From NCBI RefSeq assembly GCF_005406125.1, contig NZ_BIXZ01000001.1:682001-746000 (forward strand): a DNA stretch of 64,000 nucleotides. Direction: 5' to 3'. The translations under genes and the position numbers were made by a program. The notes under the pieces were generated by a model. It was not told the DNA's origin. It worked only from the letters and a program-made list of their open reading frames with translations, and searched no databases. This DNA is from Haloarcula mannanilytica (GTDB lineage Archaea > Halobacteriota > Halobacteria > Halobacteriales > Haloarculaceae). This document shows positions 32,439-41,177 of the stretch, in pieces (position 1 is the stretch's first letter; every line of letters starts with the position of its first letter).

Positions 32439-33184
32439 CACGGGTGGCGGTCAACGGCGTCACCGGCCAGATGGGCGGGGCCGTTATCGAGGCCGCCACC
32501 GACAGCGAGGTCGTGGTCGGCTTCGCCACCAGCGACACGGACGCGGTCGACGGCGTCCCGGTCGTCCGCCCGGAAGACGCCGCCGAGGCGCTTCGGGAGT
32601 ACGACGTGGATGTCGTGGTCGACTTCGCCGTTCCCGAGGGCGCGCTGACCGTCGCCGACGCTTGTGTCGAAGCGGGCGTCCCGATGGTCGTCGGCACCAC
32701 CGGCTTCGACGAGGACGGAATGGCTCGCCTAAAAGACGCCAGCGAGTCGATTCCGCTACTGAAGGCGACGAACTTCTCTCAGGGGATTCAGGTCCTCCAG
32801 CGACTTGTCCGGGAGGCTGTCGGGACGCTCGATGAGTACGACCTCGAACTGATGGAGACCCACCACAACCGCAAGGTGGACGCGCCGTCGGGGACCGCCA
32901 ACAGCATCCTCGACGTGATTCAGGAAGAGCGCGACGTGGAACCGGTGTACGGTCGAGAAGGGCACGCCCCACGCGAGGACGACGAAATCGGCGTGTTCGC
33001 CCGCCGGGCCGGCGACATCCGCGGCGAGCACGAGCTGGTTCTGGCCGGCAACGACGAAGTCCTCTCGCTGTCTCACCGCGCCGAGGACCGGGGCGTGTTC
33101 GCTGCGGGAGCGCTGGACGCGGCGACGTGGCTCGTCGGCCGCGACGCCGGCTGGTACGACTTCAGCGAGGTCGTGGACGCCTGA
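32435..33184 (+). CDS. dapB: 4-hydroxy-tetrahydrodipicolinate reductase
   Basis: A 249-residue two-domain reductase, second step of the diaminopimelate branch. The N-terminal dinucleotide loop GVTGQMGGAV (residues 8-17) and the signature HHNRKVDAPSGTAN with the catalytic histidine and lysine are intact. VVVDFAVPEG and MVVGTTGFDE line the active site. It overlaps dapA by four bases. The C-terminal oligomerisation helix is present, so the protein is complete. Confidence 0.96.
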   Translation: MTRVAVNGVTGQMGGAVIEAATDSEVVVGFATSDTDAVDGVPVVRPEDAAEALREYDVDVVVDFAVPEGALTVADACVEAGVPMVVGTTGFDEDGMARLKDASESIPLLKATNFSQGIQVLQRLVREAVGTLDEYDLELMETHHNRKVDAPSGTANSILDVIQEERDVEPVYGREGHAPREDDEIGVFARRAGDIRGEHELVLAGNDEVLSLSHRAEDRGVFAAGALDAATWLVGRDAGWYDFSEVVDA

Positions 33185-33254
33185 TCGGGCGGAACCGCCA
33201 GTATTAATATGAGATAATATACACACGAACACTTCTCTCAATATTACGGGTAGC

Positions 33255-33260
33255 CTTATA
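33255..33260 (+). promoter_or_regulatory. TATA-like box for the zinc micro-protein gene
   Basis: CTTATA 25-30 bases before ATG 33285 in an AT-rich gap; leaderless promoter geometry. Confidence 0.5.
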
Positions 33261-33284
33261 CGTCAGAACCGCCGACTGTCGCGT

Positions 33285-33416
33285 ATGGCTACGAACCAAC
33301 ACGTACAACTGCCAGCGACCGACTGCCCGCGATGTTCAAGTGAATTCAAAGCGACGGCCCCACGAATCAGCATGTGCCAGGAATGCGGCTACATCCCCGG
33401 CCGCGGATCAGACTAA
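33285..33416 (+). CDS. Zinc-ribbon micro-protein
   Basis: A 43-residue protein with two CPxC-type knuckles, CPRC at 14-17 and CQEC at 31-34, forming a one-zinc ribbon. It has its own TATA-like box. One-domain zinc micro-proteins of this kind are numerous in haloarchaea and some are known to affect growth and biofilm or swarming. It sits inside the lysine gene cluster between dapB and dapD but reads as a separate gene with its own promoter. Confidence 0.8.
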   Translation: MATNQHVQLPATDCPRCSSEFKATAPRISMCQECGYIPGRGSD

Positions 33417-33505
33417 GAGCGAGACACGACCAGCGGAATGAGTCACAGTAGCACAGCCATTTCGAAACCCCGGTAAGTAAGCCCCCGGCGTCGCAACCGG
33501 GTTGT

Positions 33506-34336
33506 ATGAGCCTCGAAGCCGACATCGACGACCTCTGGCAACGGAAACAGGACGGCCTGTCAGCGACTGACGCGACTGACGAGCATCTCGCCGTACTTGA
33601 GGAGTTCCTTGCGGCGCTGGAAGCCGGCGAGGTCCGCGCCGCGGAGAAGTCAGGCGGCGAGTGGGAGGCAAACGCCTGGGTCAAACAGGGTATTCTGCTG
33701 AACTTCGGCCTGCGCGAGACCGTCGCCCGGGAGTACGGTGGTGTCAAGTACCACGACGTGCTCCCGCTGCGGGAGACCGCGGACCTCGGCGAGCGCGGGA
33801 CTCGCAACACACCGGACGGCACGACCATCCGCCGGGGCGCGTACCTCGGCGAGGACTGCATCATGATGTCGCCCTCCTTCGTCAACATCGGGGCGTACGT
33901 CGGCGACGGTACGCTCGTGGACTCCTGTGACACCGTTGGCTCCTGCGCCCAGATCGGCGAGAACGTCAAGCTCGGCGCAAACACGCTCATCGGCGGCGTC
34001 CTCGAACCGGTCGAAAACGCCCCGGTCATCGTCGAGGACGAGGTGTCGCTGGGCGCTGGCTGTCGCGTCACCAGCGGCTTCGTCGTCGGCGAGGGGTCGA
34101 TTGTGGGCGAGAACACGCTCCTGACGCCCCGGATTCCCGTTTACGACCTCGTCGAGGACGAGGTACTGTACGGCGAACTGCCGCCCGAGCGGCGCGCGTT
34201 CCAGCGGTTCGTCGACTCCTCGGTCGGCGAGAACGACCTGATTCCCGGCGGCGCGTACAAGCCCGCTGTGGTGGCGACTGACGTTGAAGAGGAGACGCTG
34301 GAAGCGACGGAAAGAGAAGACGCGCTTCGGGAGTAG
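33506..34336 (+). CDS. dapD: 2,3,4,5-tetrahydropyridine-2,6-dicarboxylate N-succinyltransferase
   Basis: A 276-residue left-handed beta-helix acyltransferase. The N-terminal helical domain is followed by hexapeptide repeats (GAYLGEDCIMMSPSFVNIGA, GSCAQIGENVKLGANTLIGG) and the DapD block GAGCRVTSGFVVGEGSIVGE. It transfers succinyl from succinyl-CoA, so this organism uses the succinylase route to lysine. A TATA-like GGTAAGTAAG about 34 bases upstream suggests its own promoter. Confidence 0.95.
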   Translation: MSLEADIDDLWQRKQDGLSATDATDEHLAVLEEFLAALEAGEVRAAEKSGGEWEANAWVKQGILLNFGLRETVAREYGGVKYHDVLPLRETADLGERGTRNTPDGTTIRRGAYLGEDCIMMSPSFVNIGAYVGDGTLVDSCDTVGSCAQIGENVKLGANTLIGGVLEPVENAPVIVEDEVSLGAGCRVTSGFVVGEGSIVGENTLLTPRIPVYDLVEDEVLYGELPPERRAFQRFVDSSVGENDLIPGGAYKPAVVATDVEEETLEATEREDALRE

Positions 34337-34671
34337 CGATATTCTGAGCGCAGCGAAGAATCTCGATACGCGAACGGTGAGTGGAACGAGCCGTGAGTAG
34401 CGAGGCGCGCGAACACAGTGAGCGGCCCCCGGAAGTGTGAGCGGGGAACAGCGTGACCCGCGAGCAGTTACGGTGCTTTACGCCTCGTCAGACGTGCGCC
34501 AAGCCGCGTCCGAGGCGTATCTTCGGACAGGAGAAAGCAAGTGCCGCATTCCTGTCAAGAAACCCTGAAACCTGATTCTCACAGCCAACAGTCGCAAGCG
34601 AACGTGTAAGGCGACATTACCGGGTCCACACTATCGACTGTTATTTGATACCATGAACTAAACATATTCGC
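34337..34671. other. Repeat-bearing gap after dapD
   Basis: 335 bases without a gene. Positions 34341-34470 are made of GCGAAC, GTGAGCGG and GAGCG words related to those at 1-120. The right part before the membrane protein gene has a TATA-like GTTATTTG near 34638. The gap marks where the lysine gene order is interrupted. Confidence 0.55.
34401..34433. repeat. Dispersed intergenic repeat, copy 2
   Basis: Matches 76-108 (CGAGG, GCGCGAAC, AGTGAGCGGC, CGGAA) with a few substitutions. It lies at the junction where dapD is separated from lysA. Confidence 0.55.
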
Positions 34672-35199
34672 ATGAGCCAGCAACACACTAGGACTCGGCT
34701 GGCGGGCCTGATACGGTTCAGATGGATCGCCGGAGCGGCGAGCGGACTGGTTGCCGGTATCGGCATGGGCATCGTCTTTCACGCCGGCGCGAACCTCATG
34801 CCCTTTATCGGGGCGTTGTACGGGTGGCCGACCGTCGTCGGCGGGTGGGTCGTCCATCTGCTGAACAGCGTTCTCGCGGGCCTGCTGTTCGCGTTCGTCG
34901 TCACCCGGCCGGTGTTTCACGGCCAGATCGAGTCCGTCGGCGAGAGCGTCGCGGCCGGCGTGGTCTTCGCGGCCGCCATCGGCCTGCTTTCGACGGGCCT
35001 CCTGCTCCCGGTCTCGATGAGCGCGCTGGGCGTCCAGTCGTTCCCCGAGCCGCTGGTCCCGCTGCCGGGCATGCTCGGGAGCCTCGTCGTCGTGGCGTCG
35101 GTGGGCGTCGCCCACCTCGCGTACGGCCTGCTCCTCGGCTGGATCTACGCCGCGGTCAGGACTCGCGACGCCTCGGGGAGCGTGGCGAGCGAGGCGTGA
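34672..35199 (+). CDS. Four-helix membrane protein of unknown function
   Basis: A 175-residue protein with about four membrane helices (RFRWIAGAASGLVAGIGMGI, VVHLLNSVLAGLLFAFVVT, AAGVVFAAAIGLLSTGLLLP, LVVVASVGVAHLAYGLLLGW). Glycine-rich helices and short loops resemble small haloarchaeal membrane proteins near halocyanins or sensors, but no motif gives a function. It lies between dapD and lysA and converges with the bactofilin-like membrane gene. Confidence 0.75.
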   Translation: MSQQHTRTRLAGLIRFRWIAGAASGLVAGIGMGIVFHAGANLMPFIGALYGWPTVVGGWVVHLLNSVLAGLLFAFVVTRPVFHGQIESVGESVAAGVVFAAAIGLLSTGLLLPVSMSALGVQSFPEPLVPLPGMLGSLVVVASVGVAHLAYGLLLGWIYAAVRTRDASGSVASEA

Positions 35200-35226
35200 C
35201 AGTCGTCGCCGCTCCGTCGACCGTCT

Positions 35227-36345
35227 TCACGCCGCCGTCGCGTCACCGCCCTCGTCGACCGCCGTCTGTCGACCGCCACGGGACTGCTCTCCGCGGCCCC
35301 GGTAGGACTCCCGGAGCGTGAGCGCCAGCGCACCGAGGCCGAGCAGGAACGCGACCAGTTCGAGCAGTCCGCCCAGAACCGGAACCGCGCCGAGGATCGC
35401 AAAGCCGACGAGACCGACGGCGAGCGCGAGCCAGCGGTTCTCGCGGTCGGCGAGCGAGAGCGCCCACGACCCGACGGCGAACTGGCCGTAGACGGCGGCG
35501 ACCCATGCCGCGATACCGAACGCCACCGCACCGACCAGCGAGAGCGGAATGCCGACGATGGTGAGCAGGAGGACCACGAGCACGACGGGGACGGCGACGA
35601 GCGTCAGCAGGCCGACGCCGCCGGACGTTGCCGGATTCTCCCCGACGCGCTCGGCGACGCGCGCCGAGAACGACGGGAAGGCGGCCAGCAAGATCACGCC
35701 CAGCAAGAGGTTCACGAAGAGGCCGTAGATGACGCCGAGCCACGACGGGAACGCGAACGCGCCGAAGTCCGGCCCGGCGCTGTCGCCGATGCTCTCGTCT
35801 TGGATGACGCTCCCGGTCACAGCGGCCTCAGGGGCGCGGGTGATCGTCGCGGCGTCGTAGCGTACGTCGCCGCCGATCGACGCCGTCGGTCCGAGGACAA
35901 TCTCCTCAGCACCGGCGCGGACCGTCCCGTCGATGGTCCCGTGGATAGCGACGAAGCCCGCGCCGGCGTCGAGGTCCCCGCCGATTCGTGCCGTCTCGCC
36001 GATCTCGATCGTGCCGCCGGCGGCGCTCACGTCGCCCCCGACGGTGCCGTCGATGCGGACGGTCCCCGCCGCCGCTTCGACGTTTCCGCCGACCGCACCG
36101 GTCTCGGTGACGTGGACGGTCCCCGCCGCGGCGGCGACGTCTCCGGTCACCGTCCCGCGGACGACGATCGTTCCGGCGACGCCCTCGATGCTGTCGTACG
36201 TCTCGTCCGCGCCGACGACAATTGTGTCGCCGGCGCCCTGATATGACTGCCCCGCGGCGACGCCGGTCACGGTTGATAGCACGAGAAGTGATACGAGCGC
36301 TAGCGCGGCGACCCGGCGGCCGCCGCTGGAGAGCTTGGAAGGCAT
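35227..36345 (-). CDS. Secreted bactofilin-like beta-helix fused to a membrane domain
   Basis: A 372-residue protein. A signal peptide (ALALVSLLVLSTVTGVAAG) leads into about ten short beta repeats (GTVRIDGTVGGDVSAAGGTI, GTIDGTVRAGAEEIVLGP) like a bactofilin helix, here outside the cell. Four membrane helices follow (IYGLFVNLLLGVILLAAF, LVAVPVVLVVLLLTIVGIPL, and two more). The ATG at 36345 has a TATA-like box upstream. It is the topological opposite of the soluble bactofilin-like protein at 15006. A role in surface organisation is inference. Confidence 0.82.
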   Translation of the reverse strand: MPSKLSSGGRRVAALALVSLLVLSTVTGVAAGQSYQGAGDTIVVGADETYDSIEGVAGTIVVRGTVTGDVAAAAGTVHVTETGAVGGNVEAAAGTVRIDGTVGGDVSAAGGTIEIGETARIGGDLDAGAGFVAIHGTIDGTVRAGAEEIVLGPTASIGGDVRYDAATITRAPEAAVTGSVIQDESIGDSAGPDFGAFAFPSWLGVIYGLFVNLLLGVILLAAFPSFSARVAERVGENPATSGGVGLLTLVAVPVVLVVLLLTIVGIPLSLVGAVAFGIAAWVAAVYGQFAVGSWALSLADRENRWLALAVGLVGFAILGAVPVLGGLLELVAFLLGLGALALTLRESYRGRGEQSRGGRQTAVDEGGDATAA

Positions 36346-36691
36346 ACTTGGAAGTCGTATTGGAAATACAATAAATCTATGCTGATATGTGGTAGCGGCT
36401 GGACCACAGTTGGTGAATACCGGCCGGGACGCGCGAACGAAGGGGCCGACGCCATCGATCGGACACCGTTCACTGAAGTGATTCGACATCTCTGGAGACA
36501 TTCCGATCAGGGTCATCTCGACCGTCGCCGCGACGGGGCCACTGCCCGCAACGCACCGACATCGCGGCCCGCCGCCGGAATCGCCTCGGCCCCGACACTC
36601 ACAGGCCGACCGGTGTTCTCGTCGCCGTTGGCGGGCGTCGCAGTGTGCCGAAACGGAACCCTTGTTAGCCGCCGACGCCGTTGTTTCCCCA
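36346..36691. other. Divergent gap before lysA
   Basis: 346 bases. The left end carries the promoter of the 35227 gene. The rest is GC-rich with no gene; a weak TTGTTAGCC near 36662 is the only TATA-like candidate for lysA. Confidence 0.5.
36369..36377 (-). promoter_or_regulatory. TATA-like box for the membrane bactofilin-like gene
   Basis: GATTTATTG on the minus strand, 24-32 bases before ATG 36345; next to a small inverted repeat GTATT-GGA-AATAC at 36357-36369. Confidence 0.5.
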
Positions 36692-37927
36692 ATGAGCCAC
36701 GACTCGCCGCCGGTCCGCCGCCTCGCGGACTGGAGCCACGAGCGCTTGGAGGCGGTCGCTGCCGAGTACGGCACGCCGCTGTACGTCGTCGACCTCGACC
36801 GCGTCGCCGAGAACTACGAGCGGTTCGCCGCGGCGTTTCCCGACGCCCACGTCATGTACGCCGCGAAGGCCCACACCGGGCAGGCTGTCCTCTCGAAACT
36901 GCTGGAGACGGGGGCCGACATCGAGTGTGCCGCCTGGGGAGAACTCCAGCGGGCCATCGACGCCGGCGCGGACCCGAACACGCTCCAGTACACGGCCGTC
37001 AATCCGCCGGACCGCGACCTCGACTACGCTGTCGACCTGGCCGCCGAAAACCCGGGACTGACCATCACCGCGGGTGCGCGGGACACCTTCGACCGCCTCG
37101 AAGAGCGGGGCTACGACGGCCGGGTCGCCATCCGCATCAATCCCGGCATCGGCACGGGCCACCACGAGAAGGTCGCCACCGGCAAGGACGCCAAGTTCGG
37201 CATTCCCTACGACGAGGTCCCCGATGTTGCCGCAGACGTGCGCGAGCGGTTCGACCTCGTCGGTTTGCACGCCCACGCCGGCAGCGGCGTCCTCCACGAC
37301 GACCTCGACGACCACTGCCGCGCTATCGGGAAAGTCGCGGACATGGGCCGGGAGGTCATCGCCGACGGCGCGGCCCTGGACTTTGTCGACTTCGGCGGCG
37401 GCTTCGGCGTGCCGTACCGCGAGACCGTCGAGCCACTGGACATGGAGGTCGTGGGCGAGAAGGTCCGCGAGGCTGTCGGCGACCTCGACGCACAGGTCAA
37501 ACTCGAACCCGGCCGCTACGTCGTCGCTGACGCCGAACTGATTCTGACCGAAGTCAACACGATCAAGGAGACGCCGGCGGCGACCGTCGTCGGCGTCGAC
37601 GCCTCGCTGGCAACGCTCATCCGGCCGGCGATGTTCGGCTCCTACCACCCGATTCGGAACGTCACCGCGCCCGAGCGCGACAGCGAACCGGTGTCGGTCG
37701 GCGGCCCCTGCTGTACGAGCGCCGACGTGTTCTGCACCGACCGGCCCATCGCTCGTCCCGAGCGGACCGACCTGCTGGCCATCGGCAACGCCGGCGCGTA
37801 CGGCTACGAACTGGCAAACCAGTTCCACTCCCAGCCGCGACCGGCCGAAGTCGCCTTCGAGGGCGGCGAGACGCGGGTCGTGCGGGAGCGCGAGACGCTG
37901 GCGGACGTGACCCGCATGGAGCAGTGA
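36692..37927 (+). CDS. lysA: Diaminopimelate decarboxylase
   Basis: A 411-residue PLP enzyme of the alanine racemase fold, last step to lysine. K59 in MYAAKAHTG binds PLP; HAHAGSGV, GGGFGVPY and EPGRYVV hold the cofactor phosphate, and GPCCTSADVFC near the C terminus supplies the active-site cysteine. ATG 36692 is chosen over an upstream frame start. Its TGA overlaps the dapE ATG (TGATG). In Haloferax the epimerase gene dapF lies between these two as I recall; here it is absent. Confidence 0.95.
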   Translation: MSHDSPPVRRLADWSHERLEAVAAEYGTPLYVVDLDRVAENYERFAAAFPDAHVMYAAKAHTGQAVLSKLLETGADIECAAWGELQRAIDAGADPNTLQYTAVNPPDRDLDYAVDLAAENPGLTITAGARDTFDRLEERGYDGRVAIRINPGIGTGHHEKVATGKDAKFGIPYDEVPDVAADVRERFDLVGLHAHAGSGVLHDDLDDHCRAIGKVADMGREVIADGAALDFVDFGGGFGVPYRETVEPLDMEVVGEKVREAVGDLDAQVKLEPGRYVVADAELILTEVNTIKETPAATVVGVDASLATLIRPAMFGSYHPIRNVTAPERDSEPVSVGGPCCTSADVFCTDRPIARPERTDLLAIGNAGAYGYELANQFHSQPRPAEVAFEGGETRVVRERETLADVTRMEQ

Positions 37928-39057
37928 TGGCGTTCGACATCCCCTCGTTCCACCGGCGGGCCGTCGAGACGCCCTCTCACGAGAGCGTCGACGACATGCG
38001 CTCGCTGCTGGTCGACACGCTGGAGGACGCCGGCGAACACCCCGAGGTAGACGACCTCGGCAACGTCGTCGCGTCCCGCGGCGGCGACGACGGGACTCAC
38101 GTCCTGCTCAACACGCACATCGACACCGTGCCGCCGCACCTGCCCTACGAGCGGCGGCGGGAGCCGCCGGGACTGGACGAGGCTGTAGATGGCACTGGCG
38201 GTGACGAGGGCGAGGGCGACATCGTCTGTGGTCGGGGGGCCTGTGATGCGAAGGGGCCGCTCGCGGCCCTACTGGACGCGTTTCTCACCGTCACGCCCGG
38301 CGACGGCCGGGTCACGCTGGCGATCTCCACCGACGAAGAGACGACACAGACCGGCGGCGCACACCTCGCAGAGACCGTCGACGCCGACGGCTACATCGTC
38401 GGGGAGCCGACCGGCCTCGACGTGTGTACGGCCGCCCGCGGGCAGTTCGAGGGCACCGTCACTATCCACGGCGAGAGCGCCCACGCCGCCGACCCCGGCA
38501 GCGGCCACAACGCGATTCGGGCCGCTGCGCCGATTCTACAGGCGATGGAGAGTTACGACGATAAGAAAGGCCCCGGCGAGCACGAGACGCTCGGCTACCC
38601 GATCCTCACCCCGTCGATGGTGGAAGGCGGTGAGGCGACTAATCAGGTCCCGGCCGAATGCACTATTACGTTCGACCGGCGGAGCGTCCCGCCGGAGACG
38701 AGCGAATCGTTCTGTGCCGACCTGCAGGCCCATCTCGAACAGTGGCTCCCGGACTCGATGGGCCTCACCGTGGAACTCATCCGCCCGGACACGCCGTTCC
38801 CCGAAGCGTTTGCGACCGACGCTGACGCGGAACTGGTCCGGACGCTACAGGAAGCCAGCGGCGGCGGGGTCCGGCAGTTCGGGGCCGCGACGGAGGCCTC
38901 GTACTTCGCGGAACACGGTCCGACCGTCGTGTTCGGCCCTGGCGAACTGAGCGACGGGGTTGGCGCGGTCGCCCACTCGAAACGCGAGTACGTCCGTCTT
39001 TCGGAGGTTCGGACGGCCGCGCGAGCGGTGCGGGAGACAGTCGAACGGCTTGTCTGA
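37927..39057 (+). CDS. dapE: M20 succinyl-diaminopimelate desuccinylase
   Basis: A 376-residue M20 metallohydrolase. Zinc ligands and catalytic residues are in LNTHIDTVP, GRGACDAKG, ISTDEETTQTGG, IVGEPTG and the C-terminal VAHSKREYV. A dimerisation domain interrupts the catalytic fold. It removes succinate from N-succinyl-diaminopimelate, matching dapD upstream. The sister functions ArgE and LysK share these motifs, but linkage to lysA and dapD favours DapE. The start overlaps lysA by one base. Confidence 0.9.
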   Translation: MAFDIPSFHRRAVETPSHESVDDMRSLLVDTLEDAGEHPEVDDLGNVVASRGGDDGTHVLLNTHIDTVPPHLPYERRREPPGLDEAVDGTGGDEGEGDIVCGRGACDAKGPLAALLDAFLTVTPGDGRVTLAISTDEETTQTGGAHLAETVDADGYIVGEPTGLDVCTAARGQFEGTVTIHGESAHAADPGSGHNAIRAAAPILQAMESYDDKKGPGEHETLGYPILTPSMVEGGEATNQVPAECTITFDRRSVPPETSESFCADLQAHLEQWLPDSMGLTVELIRPDTPFPEAFATDADAELVRTLQEASGGGVRQFGAATEASYFAEHGPTVVFGPGELSDGVGAVAHSKREYVRLSEVRTAARAVRETVERLV

Positions 39058-39082
39058 GACTGGCAGTTGCCGCCGATTCTCC

Positions 39083-39727
39083 TTACGCCGACCGCGTCTG
39101 GACGATGTCTGACAGCGCTGTCGTCGCTTCCTCGTCAGTTATGTGGCTGAACTCCTCGTAGTAGTCCGCGGTTGACTGGAACGCCGTGGGTTGCAGCGGG
39201 ACGACGACGTTGTCAGTCCAGCGCCGCACCTCTTCGAGTACGTCCGGCGGTGCGACGGGGGCAGCGGCGATGACCTCGTCAGCGCCCGCCTTCCGCAGAC
39301 GCTGCGTGGCGACGCGCATCGCCGCACCCGTCGGAATCCCGTCGTCGACCAGCAGAACCCGTTTGCCGGATACGTCCAGCGGCCCCCACGTCTCCCCGTA
39401 GGCGACCGCTCGGGTCTCGACGGTGTCGGTCGCATGGGTCTTGGCCTCCTGAACGTACTCCCAGTTCACGTCCAGAAACCGCAGCATTGGGCTGTTTATC
39501 CACGAGAACCCGCCCGGCGCGACGGCCCCGATGGTCAACTCCGGGTGGTTCGCAGCCTGTATGCGCTGTATTACGATGACATTCATCGGGAGGGCAGTCG
39601 CGTCGGCAACCACGCTTCCGACTGGAATTCCGTCCGGTGCGAGCGCGACGACGACATCACCGGCGACATCCCGCCGGTGCAGCGCGGCCACGAGCTGTTG
39701 CGCTGCATCCGAGCGGTCTGCAAACAT
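39083..39727 (-). CDS. Phosphoribosyltransferase-domain protein
   Basis: A 214-residue type I phosphoribosyltransferase fold. VLLVDDGIPTGAAMRVATQR is the PRPP-binding loop, and NPELTIGAVAPGGFSWIN follows the usual haloarchaeal pattern for this family. The family members act on an unknown substrate or regulate; the pattern differs from classical purine or pyrimidine enzymes. ATG 39727 (MFADRSDA) matches relatives that begin MF-x-x-R-x-D-A; two upstream ATGs are less likely. Confidence 0.87.
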   Translation of the reverse strand: MFADRSDAAQQLVAALHRRDVAGDVVVALAPDGIPVGSVVADATALPMNVIVIQRIQAANHPELTIGAVAPGGFSWINSPMLRFLDVNWEYVQEAKTHATDTVETRAVAYGETWGPLDVSGKRVLLVDDGIPTGAAMRVATQRLRKAGADEVIAAAPVAPPDVLEEVRRWTDNVVVPLQPTAFQSTADYYEEFSHITDEEATTALSDIVQTRSA

Positions 39728-39793
39728 ACCACAAGGTACGGAATCACGCATGGTAACGATTCCGATTGTAGATGCCAATTTCGCCCGTTGGAG

Positions 39794-41101
39794 TCAATCC
39801 TGTGCCGCTGGCTGGCCGGGGTCGCGGTCGACCGCCAGCGTCTCTTCGACCTGTGTGTACGTCAGAACGAGCGCGATGAGGGCGAGGGCGGCTCCGACGG
39901 TAAACGGCGTGCTGAACGACCCGAAGTTGTACAGCAGCCCCGACGCCAGCGGCCCGGCAGCGACGCCGAGGCCGAACGCCATCGTCAGGACCGACAGCGT
40001 CGTCCCGGACCCGCGCGCGCCGGCGAGGTCACCCGCGAGCGCGAGCGAGGGGGCGAACACGAGCGCGACAGCGATGCCCTGGACGAACCGGGCCAACAGC
40101 ATGAGCCAGGGGTCCGTGACGAGGCCCTGGACGAACACCGACGGGGCGAGAACGACGAACCCGGCGACGATGAACGGCCGGCGGCCAAAGCGGTCGCTCG
40201 CTCGCCCGATGGGGACCTGGAAGACGACGTTGGCGATGACGACGGCGGCGAACTGGACGCTGAAAAACAGCGTCGACTCGTCGAGCCGCATCCGAATCGG
40301 GCCTTCGAGGGTGGCAAACAGCGCGATGGTGGTCGCCATCATGAACGTGCCGACGCCGAGGACGAACACCGAGTCGAGCCCTTCACCGTCCCGGTCGAAC
40401 ACGGCTATCGAGAGGTTCTTGCTGGCCTCGGCGTCGACCGGCGGGTCCTGGATCAGAGCCCACACGAGAACGAAGCTCACGACAGCGCCCAACACAGCGA
40501 CGGCGAAGGCGGCGGTGAAGCCGGAGACGGCAGTGCCGGCGAGCCGGTAGGTCACCACCTCGCTCGCGGCGAGGCCGCCCGTGATGACGACGCCGGCGAT
40601 GATCGGTCCGAAGCCAAAGCCGATGAGCCGGAACGTGTTGAACACGCCGAAATTTCCGCCACGCTCGGCATCACTCGCCGCGTAGTCGTTGACCAACGCG
40701 ACCGTCGCCGGGATGGTAAAGGCCGCTCCGAGTCCTTGAAACGCCCGCGCGGCCAGCACCGTCCAGTACGAGGAGAGAAACGGGTAGGCCGCGCTGCCAA
40801 TAGCAAAGAGGACCAGCCCCGTGAGGACGAAAATACGGCGCTTGCCGGTCCGGTCCGAGAGCCGTCCGGTAAAGGGCTGGCCGAAGCTATTGAGGAGGCC
40901 AAACAGCGACAGCACCAAGCCGATGAGCGTCTCGGTCTGGAGTGTGAACCCGAGTACCTGTTCGCCGGCGATACCGGCCAGTGAGACCTGCCCGCTGGCG
41001 ATATACAGGGGAAGGACGATGATGAGAAACGAGTTGCCGAGCGCGTCCGCCATCCGGGCGAACGCGAGCGTCAGGACTCGCGAGTCGGTTCCGAGGACCA
41101 T
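39794..41101 (-). CDS. Major facilitator superfamily transporter
   Basis: A 435-residue protein with twelve predicted membrane helices and a short hydrophilic central loop (ASKNLSIAVFDRDGEGLDSV). The loop 2-3 motif GRLSDRTGKRRIFV and its repeat GRASDRFGRRPFIV are classic MFS signatures. The layout resembles drug or sugar efflux proteins; no substrate is predictable. Starts at ATG 41101. Confidence 0.92.
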   Translation of the reverse strand: MVLGTDSRVLTLAFARMADALGNSFLIIVLPLYIASGQVSLAGIAGEQVLGFTLQTETLIGLVLSLFGLLNSFGQPFTGRLSDRTGKRRIFVLTGLVLFAIGSAAYPFLSSYWTVLAARAFQGLGAAFTIPATVALVNDYAASDAERGGNFGVFNTFRLIGFGFGPIIAGVVITGGLAASEVVTYRLAGTAVSGFTAAFAVAVLGAVVSFVLVWALIQDPPVDAEASKNLSIAVFDRDGEGLDSVFVLGVGTFMMATTIALFATLEGPIRMRLDESTLFFSVQFAAVVIANVVFQVPIGRASDRFGRRPFIVAGFVVLAPSVFVQGLVTDPWLMLLARFVQGIAVALVFAPSLALAGDLAGARGSGTTLSVLTMAFGLGVAAGPLASGLLYNFGSFSTPFTVGAALALIALVLTYTQVEETLAVDRDPGQPAAQD

Positions 41102-41177
41102 CTATCGCCTATGAAGGCGGCCACACTCCTGATAGTTGCGTTCGCCAGCGGAGAGCCTGCCGGCCGGTGTGGTCCCC

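Noticed and set aside
39191-40984. Long plus-strand open frame of almost 600 codons
   Set aside because: Antisense shadow of the phosphoribosyltransferase and MFS genes; its sequence is Arg/Asp/Glu-rich low-complexity.
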